From assembly GCA_964384675.1 (NCBI GenBank), contig CAYLNK010000064.1:1-23752 (forward strand): a DNA stretch of 23,752 bases. The letters are read 5' to 3'. Below are positions 13,891-22,408 of this stretch, piece by piece. The notes under the pieces were generated by a model, which made no database searches, was not told the origin of the DNA, and worked only from the letters and a program-made list of their open reading frames with translations. This stretch comes from CAYLNK01 sp964384675 (GTDB lineage Bacteria > Acidobacteriota > Thermoanaerobaculia > UBA5066). A program made the position numbers and the translations under genes. Every line of letters starts with the position of its first letter. The stretch's first letter is position 1.

Positions 13891-15192
13891 ATGAGCGATC
13901 CCGTGATGCCCCTCGGCTGGCAGTGGCCGACGCAGGGGAACCCCGGTCTCTGGTTCAACAGCACCGACGCCTCGATGAAGGCGAACGTCCTGGCGGCCAG
14001 CCAGTTCGAGTTCGACACGACGGCCGACTTCGGCTTCTACGGCCTCTCGCAGGCGGGCCAGGTCATCGTCTCCGACGTCTGGGCCAGCTCCGACGAAGGG
14101 GTCTTCTGGACGTCGGTGAGCCAGGACGGCAACTACATCGCCGGAGGGGGCTGGCTCTCGGCCGGTACCGGGGGCAAGTACGTCGGCCAGCTCCGCGTGC
14201 TCGAGGTGTGGAGCGGCGCCGTCGCCTTGACCCAGCTCACCGGCTCCCGCGTGAACCAGATCGCGATGACCCCGACCGGGAACGTGCTGGTGGCGGCCTG
14301 CGGCCAGACGTACGCCGCGGACGAAGGGAATCAGCTCTATCTCTTCTCCCGTGACCAGGCCGGCGCCTACACGGCGCTCGGGGGCTTCCAGGAGGACGGC
14401 CTCTCGGCCACGAGCGTCGCGATGTCGACCGACGGGACGTGGGTTGTGGCGACGTTCTACGGGCCGACCAGCGTGATCCTGTTCCGGAACGACGGCACGG
14501 GGCTCGTCGAGAAGCGGCGCTGGACGCTCCCGGCGAGCTCGGCGCCGGCGCTCCCCGAGCCCGACCCGCGCCGCACCGTGGCCGAGCACCGGCGCGCGCT
14601 GGCCTTTCGTGGACTCCCCCCGGAAGAGGCTTCGTCGGGCGGCTACGCGAAGTTCGTCTCCATGAGCTTCTCCGGGTCGCGCTTCGCGGTGGTCGGGAGC
14701 GGCACGAGCGGCGTCTTCCTGTTCGACACCGCCGACTTCATGGCCGGCGGAAGCTACCGGTGGCAGTACGTTCTGGCCGGCATCACCACATCCAGCATGG
14801 TCACGCTGTCGGGCGACGGGAGCTTCCTGGTGGCGCTCTCCAACGGGAGCGACCAGAAGGTGGGCTACGCCTACCGTGTGAACGACGGCGGCACCTCCGG
14901 CCTCCTCGCCTGGTCGACGCCGGTGGCCTACTGGCCCAACCCTTCGAATCGGATCCTCGACCTGAACGCGCGGTACGTCAGCTTCGGCACCGGCGAGCCC
15001 TCGGGCTCCTCGCTCACGCCGGGCTGCTTCTACGTCCTCTCCGCGGCGGGCGGCGCGGTCCTCGGCACGTACGGGACGCCGGCGATGTCCTGGCCGTTCG
15101 TCCTCGCGGGCGACGGTACGTCGGCGGTCGGAGGGAGCGACGACACGTTCGTCTACTGGTTCGACGGACACGGGAGCTGGTTCGGCAAGTAG
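13891..15192 (+). CDS. Beta-propeller (WD40/YVTN-like) protein
   Basis: 433 aa, ATG with GGAGGAG just upstream. No signal peptide is seen, unlike the two genes before it. The sequence is a run of blade-like strands with alternating surface phrases: SQAGQVIVSDVW, SQDGNYIAGGGWL, TPTGNVLVAACG, STDGTWVVATFY, SFSGSRFAVVGSG, SGDGSFLVALSNG and AGDGTSAVGGSDD, seven in all, consistent with one seven-bladed propeller. No catalytic residues are apparent. It lies 40 nt after the CARDB-like gene and 28 nt before the sensor kinase, so the three are probably transcribed together, although the kinase also has its own -10-like box. Export without a signal would need an unknown route, or it is cytosolic. Confidence 0.75.
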   Translation: MSDPVMPLGWQWPTQGNPGLWFNSTDASMKANVLAASQFEFDTTADFGFYGLSQAGQVIVSDVWASSDEGVFWTSVSQDGNYIAGGGWLSAGTGGKYVGQLRVLEVWSGAVALTQLTGSRVNQIAMTPTGNVLVAACGQTYAADEGNQLYLFSRDQAGAYTALGGFQEDGLSATSVAMSTDGTWVVATFYGPTSVILFRNDGTGLVEKRRWTLPASSAPALPEPDPRRTVAEHRRALAFRGLPPEEASSGGYAKFVSMSFSGSRFAVVGSGTSGVFLFDTADFMAGGSYRWQYVLAGITTSSMVTLSGDGSFLVALSNGSDQKVGYAYRVNDGGTSGLLAWSTPVAYWPNPSNRILDLNARYVSFGTGEPSGSSLTPGCFYVLSAAGGAVLGTYGTPAMSWPFVLAGDGTSAVGGSDDTFVYWFDGHGSWFGK

Positions 15193-15208
15193 GTCCGGCG
15201 GGAGGGCC

Positions 15209-15214
15209 TATGCT
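15209..15214 (+). promoter_or_regulatory. -10-like box (TATGCT) for leaderless sensor kinase gene
   Basis: TATGCT, then 6 nt (CCGAGC), then ATG 15221, no Shine-Dalgarno directly before the ATG. It lies in the 28-nt gap after the propeller gene. Confidence 0.5.
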
Positions 15215-15220
15215 CCGAGC

Positions 15221-18200
15221 ATGCTGCGTCGGGCGGGCCCGGCCTCCTGGGCCCTGGCGGTGTCCCTGTGCGCGAGCGGGCGGGCTCGCGCGCTCGGCCC
15301 GGCGACGGAGTCCCGCGACATCGTCGACATCGCCTCGCCGGCGGCCCGGATCTTCAGCGAGAAGGACGGCCTGCCGCAGAACACGATCACCGCGATCGCT
15401 CAGGACGCCGACGGCTACCTCTGGGTCGGGACCGTGAGCGGCCCGGCGTACTACGACGGGCGCCGCTGGATCGCGGTGAGCCTGCCGAACCGGGACGCGT
15501 CGACGTTCGTCCGGGCGATCGTCCCGGCCAGGGGGGGAGGCCTCTGGATCGGGACCGAAGGGGGCGGGCTGTGCCGTCTGAAGGACCGGAAGTGGTCGGT
15601 GGTGGACGCCCCCCTCCCGAGCCGGAAGGTGCGCAGCATCGTCGAGACCGCCGACACGCTCTGGGTCGGCACCGAGGGGGGCGGAATCGCGCGCCTCCGC
15701 TTCGGCGCCTGGAGCGTCCTGAGCAGCGCGACGGGGCTCCCGGACGACCGCGTCTACAGCCTGCTCGTGACGACGTCGACGGAGGGGGAGACGCTGTGGG
15801 CCGGCACCTACGGAGGCGGCGTCGGCCGGTATCGGGACGGCGCGTGGACCACGATCGACACCAGGTCGGGGCTGCCGAGCAACGTCGTCAACTCCCTGGC
15901 GGCCACTCGCGGCAGGGACGGCTCCGTCGTGGTCTGGGCGGGCACGGACGGCGGCGTGGCGCGCCTCGAGGACGGACGTGTCACGGCCACGTTCGACAAG
16001 GCCTCGGGCGCCTTCCGCGAGAACCTCGTCCGCGCTCTCCTGAACGTGGCGGGCGAGAGCGGCTCCGGGACGCTCTACGCGGCGAGCCTCGGGGGCGGTC
16101 TCTATCGGCTCGAAGGAGACCGGTGGCAGGCCGTGCCCTTGCCCACGGACCGGCTGCGGGCCCTCCACGCGACGCTCACGCCCGGCGGCCTTCCCATGCT
16201 GTGGGTCGGGAGCGAGTACGGCCTCGTGGTCCCGAACCTCCGTTCGTGGAAGACGGTCGACAAGGGGACCGGCCTGCCCCGGAACGAGGTCCGCGCGATG
16301 CTCGAGACCTCGTCCGGGGGAGGAGCGCCCGCCTTCGTCTTCTGCACGAACGGCGGCGGCGTGGCTCGCTACGAGCGGGGCGTCTTCGAGGTGGACGACG
16401 TTTCGACCGGGCTCCCCAGCAACTCGGCGACTGCCGTCCTGGAGACGGGGACCGGAGGGGGCCGCGCTCTGTGGGTCGGCACGTTCGGGGGCGGTCTGGC
16501 GCGGCGCGATGGCTCGAGGTGGACGGTCTTCACCTCGCGCAACGGGCTGCCGGACGACAAGGTGACCTGCCTGCTCGAGGCGGGCCCCGAGGACGGGCGG
16601 GAGCTGTGGATCGGGACGTACGGCGGAGGCGTCACGCGCACCCGGGACGGCACCTTCAGGCCGCTGCCGCATCTGCCGAACGGGAAGGTCGGGGACATCC
16701 TCGAGAGCGTCGACGCCGCCGGGCGGCGCACGGTGTGGGTCGCGACGCTCGGTGGGCTGTGCCGGGTCGACGCCGACGACCAGGTGACCGTCCTCGACAG
16801 GCGCTCCGGCTTCCCGAGCGACAGCGTCCTGTCGCTCCACCAGGCCGTCGAGCCGTCGGGCCGGCGCACGCTCTGGGTGGGGACCCAGGGGGGCGGGGTG
16901 ATCCGGTTCGACCCGGACGAGAGACCGATCCGCCCGGTGGTCCTGTCCGACACGACGACGCCGGCCCTACCGAGCGGCATCGTCTACCAGATCCGGCAGG
17001 ACGCGGCGGGGCGTGTCTACCTCTTCACCAGCAAGGGGGTCGTCCGCCTCACCGCGGGGGCGAAGGGGCTCGAGCTGCGGACCTTCACCACCGAGGACGG
17101 TCTTCCGGGCAACCAGTGCACGTACCAGGGGGCTTACGTCGACCGGCGCGGGCGGATCTGGGCCGGGACGTCGGAGGGCGCGGCCGTTCTCGACCCGGCC
17201 CTCGAGCTGGCGGACCGGTCCGTCAAGCCGCTGCACCTCGAGCGCGCCGTGATCACGCGGTCGGGCCAGCCGATCACGGCCGGTGCCGCGCTCTCTCACG
17301 CCGACGCGAACGTGCTCTTCGAGTGGGCGCTCCTCTCCTACACCCACGAGGGGGAGACCCGTTACCGGACGCAGCTCGTGGGCTTCGACCCGGAGCCCTC
17401 GGCGTGGTCCCGCGACTGGAAGCGTGAATACACGAACCTGCCGGCCCGGCGCTACGTGTTCCGGGCGTGGGGCGTCGACCACGCCGGGAACCTCTCGGGC
17501 CCGGTCGAGCTCCGCTTCTCCGTGCGTCCGGCCCCGTGGGCGACCTGGTGGGCCCTGCTGGGATACGGCGCCCTCCTCGCCGGCTCGATCTACGGGGCCA
17601 TTCGCCTGCGCCTGGCCGCGCTCCGGAAGCGCACCGAGCAGCTCGAGGAGACGGTCGCCCAGCGCACCGCGGAGCTCGCCAGGGCCCGTGACGAGGCGCT
17701 CTCCGCCACACGGATGAAGAGCTCGTTCCTCGCCAGCGTCAGCCACGAGCTGCGGACGCCCCTGAACGCGATCCTCGGATACAGCGAGCTCCTCCTCGAG
17801 GAGGCGGACGAGCTGAAGGCCGCGGGCCTGGTCCCGAAGCTCGAGAACATCCGGTCGGCGGCCGGGCACCAGCTGGGCGTCATCAACGAGATCCTCGACC
17901 TGTCGAAGATCGAGGCGGGCCGGATGTCCCTGGTCATCGAGCGGCACGAGGTCGCCGAGCTGGTCCGAGGGGTCGAGACGACGATGCGGCCGCTGCTCGA
18001 GAAGGGGGGGAACGCCTTCACCGTGCGTTGCGCTCCGGGCCTCGGCTCGATGTGGACCGACGGGCAGCGCGTCCGGCAGGCCCTCCTGAACCTCCTCTCC
18101 AACGCGGCGAAGTTCACCCAGCACGGGACGGTCGCGCTGGAGGTGGAGCGATCCGGGGACGACGTGCTCTTCCGGGTGACGGACAGCGGGGTCGGGATGA

Positions 18201-18436
18201 CCGCCGAGCAGCTGGCGCGCCTCTTTCAGCCGTTCATGCAGGCCGAGGCGGCCACGTCCCGGACGTACGGCGGGACGGGTCTCGGGCTCGCCATCACCCG
18301 CCAGCTCTGCCAGCTGATGGGCGGCGACGTCCTGGTGGCGAGCACGCCCGGGGAGGGCTCGACGTTCACGATCCGCCTGCCGGTGAGCCAGACCCCGGAG
18401 GGCCCGGCCGGAGCTCGCACGGCCCCGGCCAGCTGA
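15221..18436 (+). CDS. Two-component sensor histidine kinase with Reg_prop propeller and Y_Y_Y domain
   Basis: 1071 aa. Signal peptide at about 1-28, then a periplasmic sensor of about 14 Reg_prop blades (about 40-665), each with the pattern LWVGTxGGGxxR-xxGxW and GLPxxxV; fourteen blades make two seven-bladed propellers. A Y_Y_Y domain (about 695-770, YRTQLVGFDPEPSAWSRDWK) and one membrane helix (about 776-796) follow, then a coiled coil (LRKRTEQLEETVAQRTAELA), HisKA with SHELRTPLNAILGYSELL (phospho-acceptor His842), and HATPase_c with N box NLLSNAAKFT, G1 DSGVGM and G2 GGTGLGLAI. This is the sensor layout of hybrid two-component systems for glycans, but it ends after the ATPase with no receiver or AraC domain. 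The partner response regulator is not in the window. A phosphorylase gene follows 90 nt downstream. Confidence 0.95.
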   Translation: MLRRAGPASWALAVSLCASGRARALGPATESRDIVDIASPAARIFSEKDGLPQNTITAIAQDADGYLWVGTVSGPAYYDGRRWIAVSLPNRDASTFVRAIVPARGGGLWIGTEGGGLCRLKDRKWSVVDAPLPSRKVRSIVETADTLWVGTEGGGIARLRFGAWSVLSSATGLPDDRVYSLLVTTSTEGETLWAGTYGGGVGRYRDGAWTTIDTRSGLPSNVVNSLAATRGRDGSVVVWAGTDGGVARLEDGRVTATFDKASGAFRENLVRALLNVAGESGSGTLYAASLGGGLYRLEGDRWQAVPLPTDRLRALHATLTPGGLPMLWVGSEYGLVVPNLRSWKTVDKGTGLPRNEVRAMLETSSGGGAPAFVFCTNGGGVARYERGVFEVDDVSTGLPSNSATAVLETGTGGGRALWVGTFGGGLARRDGSRWTVFTSRNGLPDDKVTCLLEAGPEDGRELWIGTYGGGVTRTRDGTFRPLPHLPNGKVGDILESVDAAGRRTVWVATLGGLCRVDADDQVTVLDRRSGFPSDSVLSLHQAVEPSGRRTLWVGTQGGGVIRFDPDERPIRPVVLSDTTTPALPSGIVYQIRQDAAGRVYLFTSKGVVRLTAGAKGLELRTFTTEDGLPGNQCTYQGAYVDRRGRIWAGTSEGAAVLDPALELADRSVKPLHLERAVITRSGQPITAGAALSHADANVLFEWALLSYTHEGETRYRTQLVGFDPEPSAWSRDWKREYTNLPARRYVFRAWGVDHAGNLSGPVELRFSVRPAPWATWWALLGYGALLAGSIYGAIRLRLAALRKRTEQLEETVAQRTAELARARDEALSATRMKSSFLASVSHELRTPLNAILGYSELLLEEADELKAAGLVPKLENIRSAAGHQLGVINEILDLSKIEAGRMSLVIERHEVAELVRGVETTMRPLLEKGGNAFTVRCAPGLGSMWTDGQRVRQALLNLLSNAAKFTQHGTVALEVERSGDDVLFRVTDSGVGMTAEQLARLFQPFMQAEAATSRTYGGTGLGLAITRQLCQLMGGDVLVASTPGEGSTFTIRLPVSQTPEGPAGARTAPAS

Positions 18437-18471
18437 ACGGCGACCCGCCCGGACGCGGCCGCCCCGAGGGG

Positions 18472-18477
18472 TACGAT
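18472..18477 (+). promoter_or_regulatory. -10-like box (TACGAT) for glgP
   Basis: TACGAT, 49 nt before ATG 18527. The leader holds GAGAGGAG as ribosome site. No clear -35. Confidence 0.4.
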
Positions 18478-18526
18478 TCCCGGACGTGCCGGCGCGAGCC
18501 GATCTCCGACCCGAGAGGAGTCCCCG

Positions 18527-21010
18527 ATGACCGAGCCCGTCCGTGTCGAATCGCCGCTCCCGGTTCCGGACCCAGCCGAGGTGGAGGCCCTCGCGCGTTC
18601 GTTCCGGGACAACCTCGTGCGCGTCGTGGGCCGCTTCGCCGCGGTCGCCACACGGAACGACTGCTACCTGGCGCTGGCCCACGCGGTGCGGGACCGGCTG
18701 GTCGATCGCTGGATGAGGACGGGCGAGCATTACTACCGCAGCAGGGTCCGCTCGGTGGGCTACCTCTCGGCGGAGTTCCTGCTGGGGCCGCATCTCGGGA
18801 ACAACCTCGTGAACCTGGGCCTCCTCGACGAGGCGCGGCAGGCGATGAAGGGGCTCGGCTACGACTTCGACGCGCTCCTCGACCAGGAGGAGGAGCCGGG
18901 CCTCGGGAACGGCGGCCTGGGGCGCCTCGCCGCGTGCTACATGGACTCCCTGGCCACGCTCCAGATCCCGGCCATCGGCTACGGGATCCGGTACGAGTTC
19001 GGGATCTTCGACCAGGCGATCCGCGACGGCTGGCAGGTCGAGGTGACCGACAAGTGGCTCGCCCTCGGCAACCCGTGGGAGATCCCCCGCCCGGAGATCG
19101 TCTTCGACGTGAACCTGGGCGGCCGGACCGAGTGGCAGACCGACGCGGCGGGCGTGAGCCGGAAGCGCTGGGTGCCGGAGCGCGTGGTGCGGGGCGTGGC
19201 GCACGACACGCCGATCCTCGGCTACCGGGTCGGCAACGTGAACCTCCTGCGCCTCTGGAAGGCGGAGGCGGCCGAGTCGTTCGACTTCGCGGCGTTCAAC
19301 GTCGGCGACTACTACGGGGCCGTCGAGCAGAAGGTCGCCTCGGAGACGATCTCGAAGGTCCTCTACCCGAACGACGAGGCTCTGCGGGGAAAGGTGCTCC
19401 GCCTGGAGCAGCAGCACTTCTTCGTGAGCTGCTCCCTGCAGGACATGATCCGCCTGCACCTCCAGAGCAGCCCGGACGTCTCCACCTTCCACGCCCGCTG
19501 GGCGATCCAGCTGAACGACACGCACCCCGCGCTCGCCGTCGCCGAGCTGATGCGGCTCTTGCTGGACGTCCACGGCCTCTCCTGGGACGAGGCGTGGGAG
19601 ATCACCGGCAAGACGTTCGCGTACACGAACCACACGCTGCTGCCCGAGGCGCTCGAGAAGTGGCCGGTGGCGCTCTTCGGCGAGACGCTGCCGCGCCACC
19701 TGGAGATCGTCTACGAGATCAACGAGCGTTTCCTCGCCGAGGTGAGGCGTCGCGCGCCGGGCGACGACGGCCTCCTCTCGCGCCTCTCCCTGATCGACGA
19801 GGCGGGGGAGCGCTACGTGCGGATGGCGCACCTGGCGACGGTGGGGAGCCACCGCGTGAACGGCGTGGCGGCGCTCCACTCCCGGCTCCTCGCCCGCGAC
19901 GTGATGCGCGACTTCGCCGCGCTCTGGCCGGAGAAGTTCACCAACGTCACGAACGGGGTCACGCCGCGCCGCTTCATCGCGCTCGCCAACCCGGGCCTCT
20001 CGCGTCTCGTGACCGACGCGATCGGCGACGGCTGGGTGCGCGATCTCGAGGAGCTCCGCCGCCTTCAGCCGCTGGCCGAGGACGCCGCGTTCCGCGCGGA
20101 GTGGCGGCAGGTGAAGCGGCTGAACCGCGCGGCGCTGGCCGCGGACTGCGCGCGCCGCGCCGGAGTGGACGCCGATCCGGACAGCCTCTTCGACGTGCAG
20201 GTGAAGCGGATCCACGAGTACAAGCGCCAGCACCTGAACGTCCTCCACGTCATCACCCTGCTTCACCGGCTGCGCCGCGACCCGGGCCTCGAAGTGGCGC
20301 CGCGGACGGTGGTGTTCGCCGGCAAGGCGGCGCCCGGCTACGTGATGGCAAAGAGGATCATCAAGCTGATTCACTCGGTGGGGCAGGTCGTGAACGCCGA
20401 CCCGGCCGTGGGGGGCCGGATCAAGGTCGTCTTCCTGCCGGACTACAGCGTCAAGCACGGCCTGAAGATCTTCCCCGGAGCGGACCTCTCCGAGCAGATC
20501 TCGACCGCGGGCAAGGAGGCCTCGGGGACCGGCAACATGAAGCTCGCCCTGAACGGGGCGCTCACGATCGGCACGCTGGATGGCGCCAACGTCGAGATCC
20601 GTGACGCCGTCGGGCCGGAAAATTTCTTCCTGTTCGGGATGACCGTGGACGACGTGGAGCGGGAGAAGCGGGCCGGCTACCGTCCGGCCTCGCGCTACGA
20701 GGCGGATCCGGAGCTGCGCGAGGCGCTCGACGCGATCGCTTCCGGTGCGTTCTCGGGAGGCGACCGCGAGCTGTTCCGTCCGCTGGTGGAGGACCTCCTT
20801 TCGCGCGACCCGTTCTTCGTCCTGGCCGACTACAGGGCCTACGTCGACGCGCAGGGCGAGGTGGAGAAGGCGTGGCGCGACACCGAGTGGTGGACGCGTG
20901 CCTCGATCCTGAACGTGGCGCGGATGGGGGGCTTCTCGTCCGACCGCTCGATCGCCGACTACGCGCGGGAGATCTGGCACGCCGTGCCGGCGCCGGTGTC
21001 GATGGGGTGA
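18527..21010 (+). CDS. glgP: Glycogen/starch/maltodextrin alpha-glucan phosphorylase
   Basis: 827 aa, the usual length of the long (GT35) phosphorylases. It releases glucose 1-phosphate from alpha-1,4-glucans in the cytosol, using pyridoxal phosphate. N-terminal blocks SVGYLSAEFLLGPHLGNNLV and EEEPGLGNGGLGRLAACYMD, the mid blocks IQLNDTHPALAVAELMRLLL and TNVTNGVTPRRFIALANPGL, and the C-terminal blocks DVQVKRIHEYKRQHLNVLHV and EASGTGNMKLALNGALTIGT are all present. The PLP-binding Lys is K672 in GTGNMK. ATG 18527 has AGGAG upstream and a preceding TACGAT. It is convergent with the SagB gene; the two stop codons lie only 13 nt apart. Placement after the sensor kinase suggests but does not prove co-regulation. 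Confidence 0.97.
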   Translation: MTEPVRVESPLPVPDPAEVEALARSFRDNLVRVVGRFAAVATRNDCYLALAHAVRDRLVDRWMRTGEHYYRSRVRSVGYLSAEFLLGPHLGNNLVNLGLLDEARQAMKGLGYDFDALLDQEEEPGLGNGGLGRLAACYMDSLATLQIPAIGYGIRYEFGIFDQAIRDGWQVEVTDKWLALGNPWEIPRPEIVFDVNLGGRTEWQTDAAGVSRKRWVPERVVRGVAHDTPILGYRVGNVNLLRLWKAEAAESFDFAAFNVGDYYGAVEQKVASETISKVLYPNDEALRGKVLRLEQQHFFVSCSLQDMIRLHLQSSPDVSTFHARWAIQLNDTHPALAVAELMRLLLDVHGLSWDEAWEITGKTFAYTNHTLLPEALEKWPVALFGETLPRHLEIVYEINERFLAEVRRRAPGDDGLLSRLSLIDEAGERYVRMAHLATVGSHRVNGVAALHSRLLARDVMRDFAALWPEKFTNVTNGVTPRRFIALANPGLSRLVTDAIGDGWVRDLEELRRLQPLAEDAAFRAEWRQVKRLNRAALAADCARRAGVDADPDSLFDVQVKRIHEYKRQHLNVLHVITLLHRLRRDPGLEVAPRTVVFAGKAAPGYVMAKRIIKLIHSVGQVVNADPAVGGRIKVVFLPDYSVKHGLKIFPGADLSEQISTAGKEASGTGNMKLALNGALTIGTLDGANVEIRDAVGPENFFLFGMTVDDVEREKRAGYRPASRYEADPELREALDAIASGAFSGGDRELFRPLVEDLLSRDPFFVLADYRAYVDAQGEVEKAWRDTEWWTRASILNVARMGGFSSDRSIADYAREIWHAVPAPVSMG

Positions 21011-21023
21011 GCGGCGCCGAGCC

Positions 21024-22163
21024 TCAGGGGCCGGTCTTCCGGCGCGGGGCGGCGTCGCCCGACGAGGTCGAGGACCGGGGCCGCGCCGGCACTCCCGCCC
21101 CGCAGAGATAGAAGGCGAGCTCGCCGATCCCGTCGAGGCCCAGCAGCTTCTCGGCCCGGCCCTCGGAGATCGCCGCGGTCTGGAACGGACCGAGCCCCGC
21201 GGCCGTCGCGAGGAGCGCGAACGTCTGTCCGAGGTGGCCGGCGTCGAGGAAGAAGAGGCGGTAGGCGTCGGAGTCGGGGTACTTCCAGAACGTGCGCTCC
21301 ACCACGGCGGTGAGGACGCAGAGGAAGCCAGCCCCGCGGACCCACTCCTGATTCGCCGCGATCCGGGCCGCCTCGCGGCGGAAGTCCCCGGCCCGGACGA
21401 GCTCCAGGGCATTCCTCGCGACGCTGTAGTGATAGGCGCCCGCCGGGATGCCGGCGACGTTCCAGACGATCGGGTAGCACTCCACCGGGTGCCGCGCTCC
21501 CGCCGACGGGCTCGTCTTGAGGATCTGCGGGCCGAGGATCCCGCCGTCGATCCAGCCGGTCCGGCCCCAGGTCCGGGCGACGATCGAGAGGAAGGCGTCC
21601 CGCGGGACCGGGGTGCGCGCGAACTCCCGCACCGTGCGGCGCCGGGCGAGGGCCTCGAGGAGGCTGGGCCCGGCCGCGGGGAGGGCCGGGGCCGGGAGCG
21701 GGATCCGACACCGCGTCCTGACGTCCTTCGTCTGTGGCGGCTGCGGCTCCTGGGCGAGGCGCATCCGGTAGTACGCGGCGATCGCGGCGGGCTCCGAGAC
21801 GTACGTCTGGTCGCGCGTGGCGAAGTGGAAGTGCGCCGCCGCGAAGGAGCCCTTCCACGCTTCGGCGACGTCCCTCGCGCGGCCGGCATCCGCGTTGGAG
21901 ACGAGGAATCCGAGGCGGGCGAGCTTCCGGATCTCCCGGGCCACCGACGCCGTCCTGAACTCCGGAAAGAGCGCGGCGGCCTCACGTACCGAGCGGGGCT
22001 CGGAGAAGGCGTCGAGGACGAGCGCCGCCATCGGGCTCGCGGTGATCCTCCGCCGGGTGACGAACTCCTCGAGCGTGAAGCGCGGCCGCCACGACGCGAC
22101 CACGTTGGGGCTCCTCCGGAAGCGGACGTCGCGCCCGCGAAGGCGCGCTACTCCACCAGGCAT
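21024..22163 (-). CDS. SagB/ThcOx-type FMN-dependent dehydrogenase with N-terminal helical domain
   Basis: 379 aa from ATG 22163, which overlaps the last codons of the 67-aa peptide gene by 16 nt. Residues about 20-95 look like a winged-helix or PqqD-like domain (FTLEEFVTRRRITASPMAAL; LFPEFRTASVAREIRKLARL). Residues about 165-360 are the nitroreductase-fold SagB domain: RRTVREFARTPVPRDAF (about 175-190), TSPSAGARHPVECYPIVW (about 218-234), AGAYHYSVARNALELV, and YRLFFLDAGHLGQTFALLA (about 301-318). SagB proteins oxidise azolines to azoles on peptides or reduce/oxidise small molecules with FMN. No YcaO, SagC or transporter gene is in view, so the substrate is unknown. The overlap with the peptide gene argues that the peptide is its partner. 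The frame runs upstream to 22412, but that part is antisense-like and not protein-like. Confidence 0.85.
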   Translation of the reverse strand: MPGGVARLRGRDVRFRRSPNVVASWRPRFTLEEFVTRRRITASPMAALVLDAFSEPRSVREAAALFPEFRTASVAREIRKLARLGFLVSNADAGRARDVAEAWKGSFAAAHFHFATRDQTYVSEPAAIAAYYRMRLAQEPQPPQTKDVRTRCRIPLPAPALPAAGPSLLEALARRRTVREFARTPVPRDAFLSIVARTWGRTGWIDGGILGPQILKTSPSAGARHPVECYPIVWNVAGIPAGAYHYSVARNALELVRAGDFRREAARIAANQEWVRGAGFLCVLTAVVERTFWKYPDSDAYRLFFLDAGHLGQTFALLATAAGLGPFQTAAISEGRAEKLLGLDGIGELAFYLCGAGVPARPRSSTSSGDAAPRRKTGP

Positions 22164-22351
22164 CCGCCGCCGCCGAAGGCGTAGTGCGCCCGGGACATGG
22201 CGAGCTTCGCCTGCTCCTCGACGATCCGCAGGTCGAGGTCGGCGCGCGCCTTCACGAGCCGCGTGATCTCGCGCTGGCGCTCGACGAACTCCTCGACCTG
22301 GGCCTCCGTGAGCTTGCGGGGCTTCCTCGTCTTCCGCCTCGTCGTGGCCAT
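22148..22351 (-). CDS. 67-aa peptide with Gly4-Cys tail, candidate modified-peptide precursor
   Basis: ATG 22351 is preceded by AAAGGAG with 5-nt spacing, the best ribosome site in the region, so this small gene is very likely translated. The product starts with a basic stretch (MATTRRKTRKPRKL), continues as a charged amphipathic helix (TEAQVEEFVERQREITRLVK onwards), and ends SRAHYAFGGGGCLVE. A helical leader and a short Gly-rich, Cys-containing tail is the layout of ribosomally made, modified peptides. It lies 57 nt after the kinase gene and its end overlaps the SagB-type dehydrogenase start. No family is recognised. It could instead be a small DNA/RNA-binding or chaperone-like partner of the dehydrogenase; the precursor idea is inference. 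Confidence 0.75.
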   Translation of the reverse strand: MATTRRKTRKPRKLTEAQVEEFVERQREITRLVKARADLDLRIVEEQAKLAMSRAHYAFGGGGCLVE

Positions 22352-22356
22352 GCCGG

Positions 22357-22363
22357 CTCCTTT
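22357..22363 (-). promoter_or_regulatory. Shine-Dalgarno of the 67-aa peptide gene
   Basis: AAAGGAG on the minus strand, 5 nt before the ATG. It is the main support that this short frame is a real gene. Confidence 0.7.
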
Positions 22364-22370
22364 CTCTCGT

Positions 22371-22388
22371 GCGCCCGGGCCGGGGCGC
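22371..22388 (-). terminator. GC-rich hairpin between kinase gene and peptide gene
   Basis: GCGCCC-6 nt-GGGCGC lies in the 57-nt gap, 20 nt after the kinase stop. No T tract follows on the minus strand, so it may only attenuate transcription or stabilise the upstream end. Weak call. Confidence 0.3.
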
Positions 22389-22408
22389 GGATGGGTGGAG
22401 CTGCGCCG

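Noticed and set aside
15500..16900. Recurrent near-identical DNA segments (CTCTGGGTCGG...GGGGGCGG) suggestive of a repeat array
   Set aside because: They are the coding repeats of the Reg_prop blades within one open frame, with variable spacers, and not a CRISPR or intergenic repeat.
16967..21985. A 1672-codon open frame on the minus strand opposite the sensor kinase and glgP
   Set aside because: Long antisense frames are expected in DNA with very high third-position GC; the translation is Arg/Pro/Gly/Ala/Glu-rich without any domain, while both plus-strand genes have clear catalytic motifs.
21024..22351. Calling the SagB locus a classical thiazole/oxazole-modified microcin cluster
   Set aside because: No YcaO cyclodehydratase, SagC-like E1 protein, protease or transporter lies in the window, so the standard assignment is not supported.
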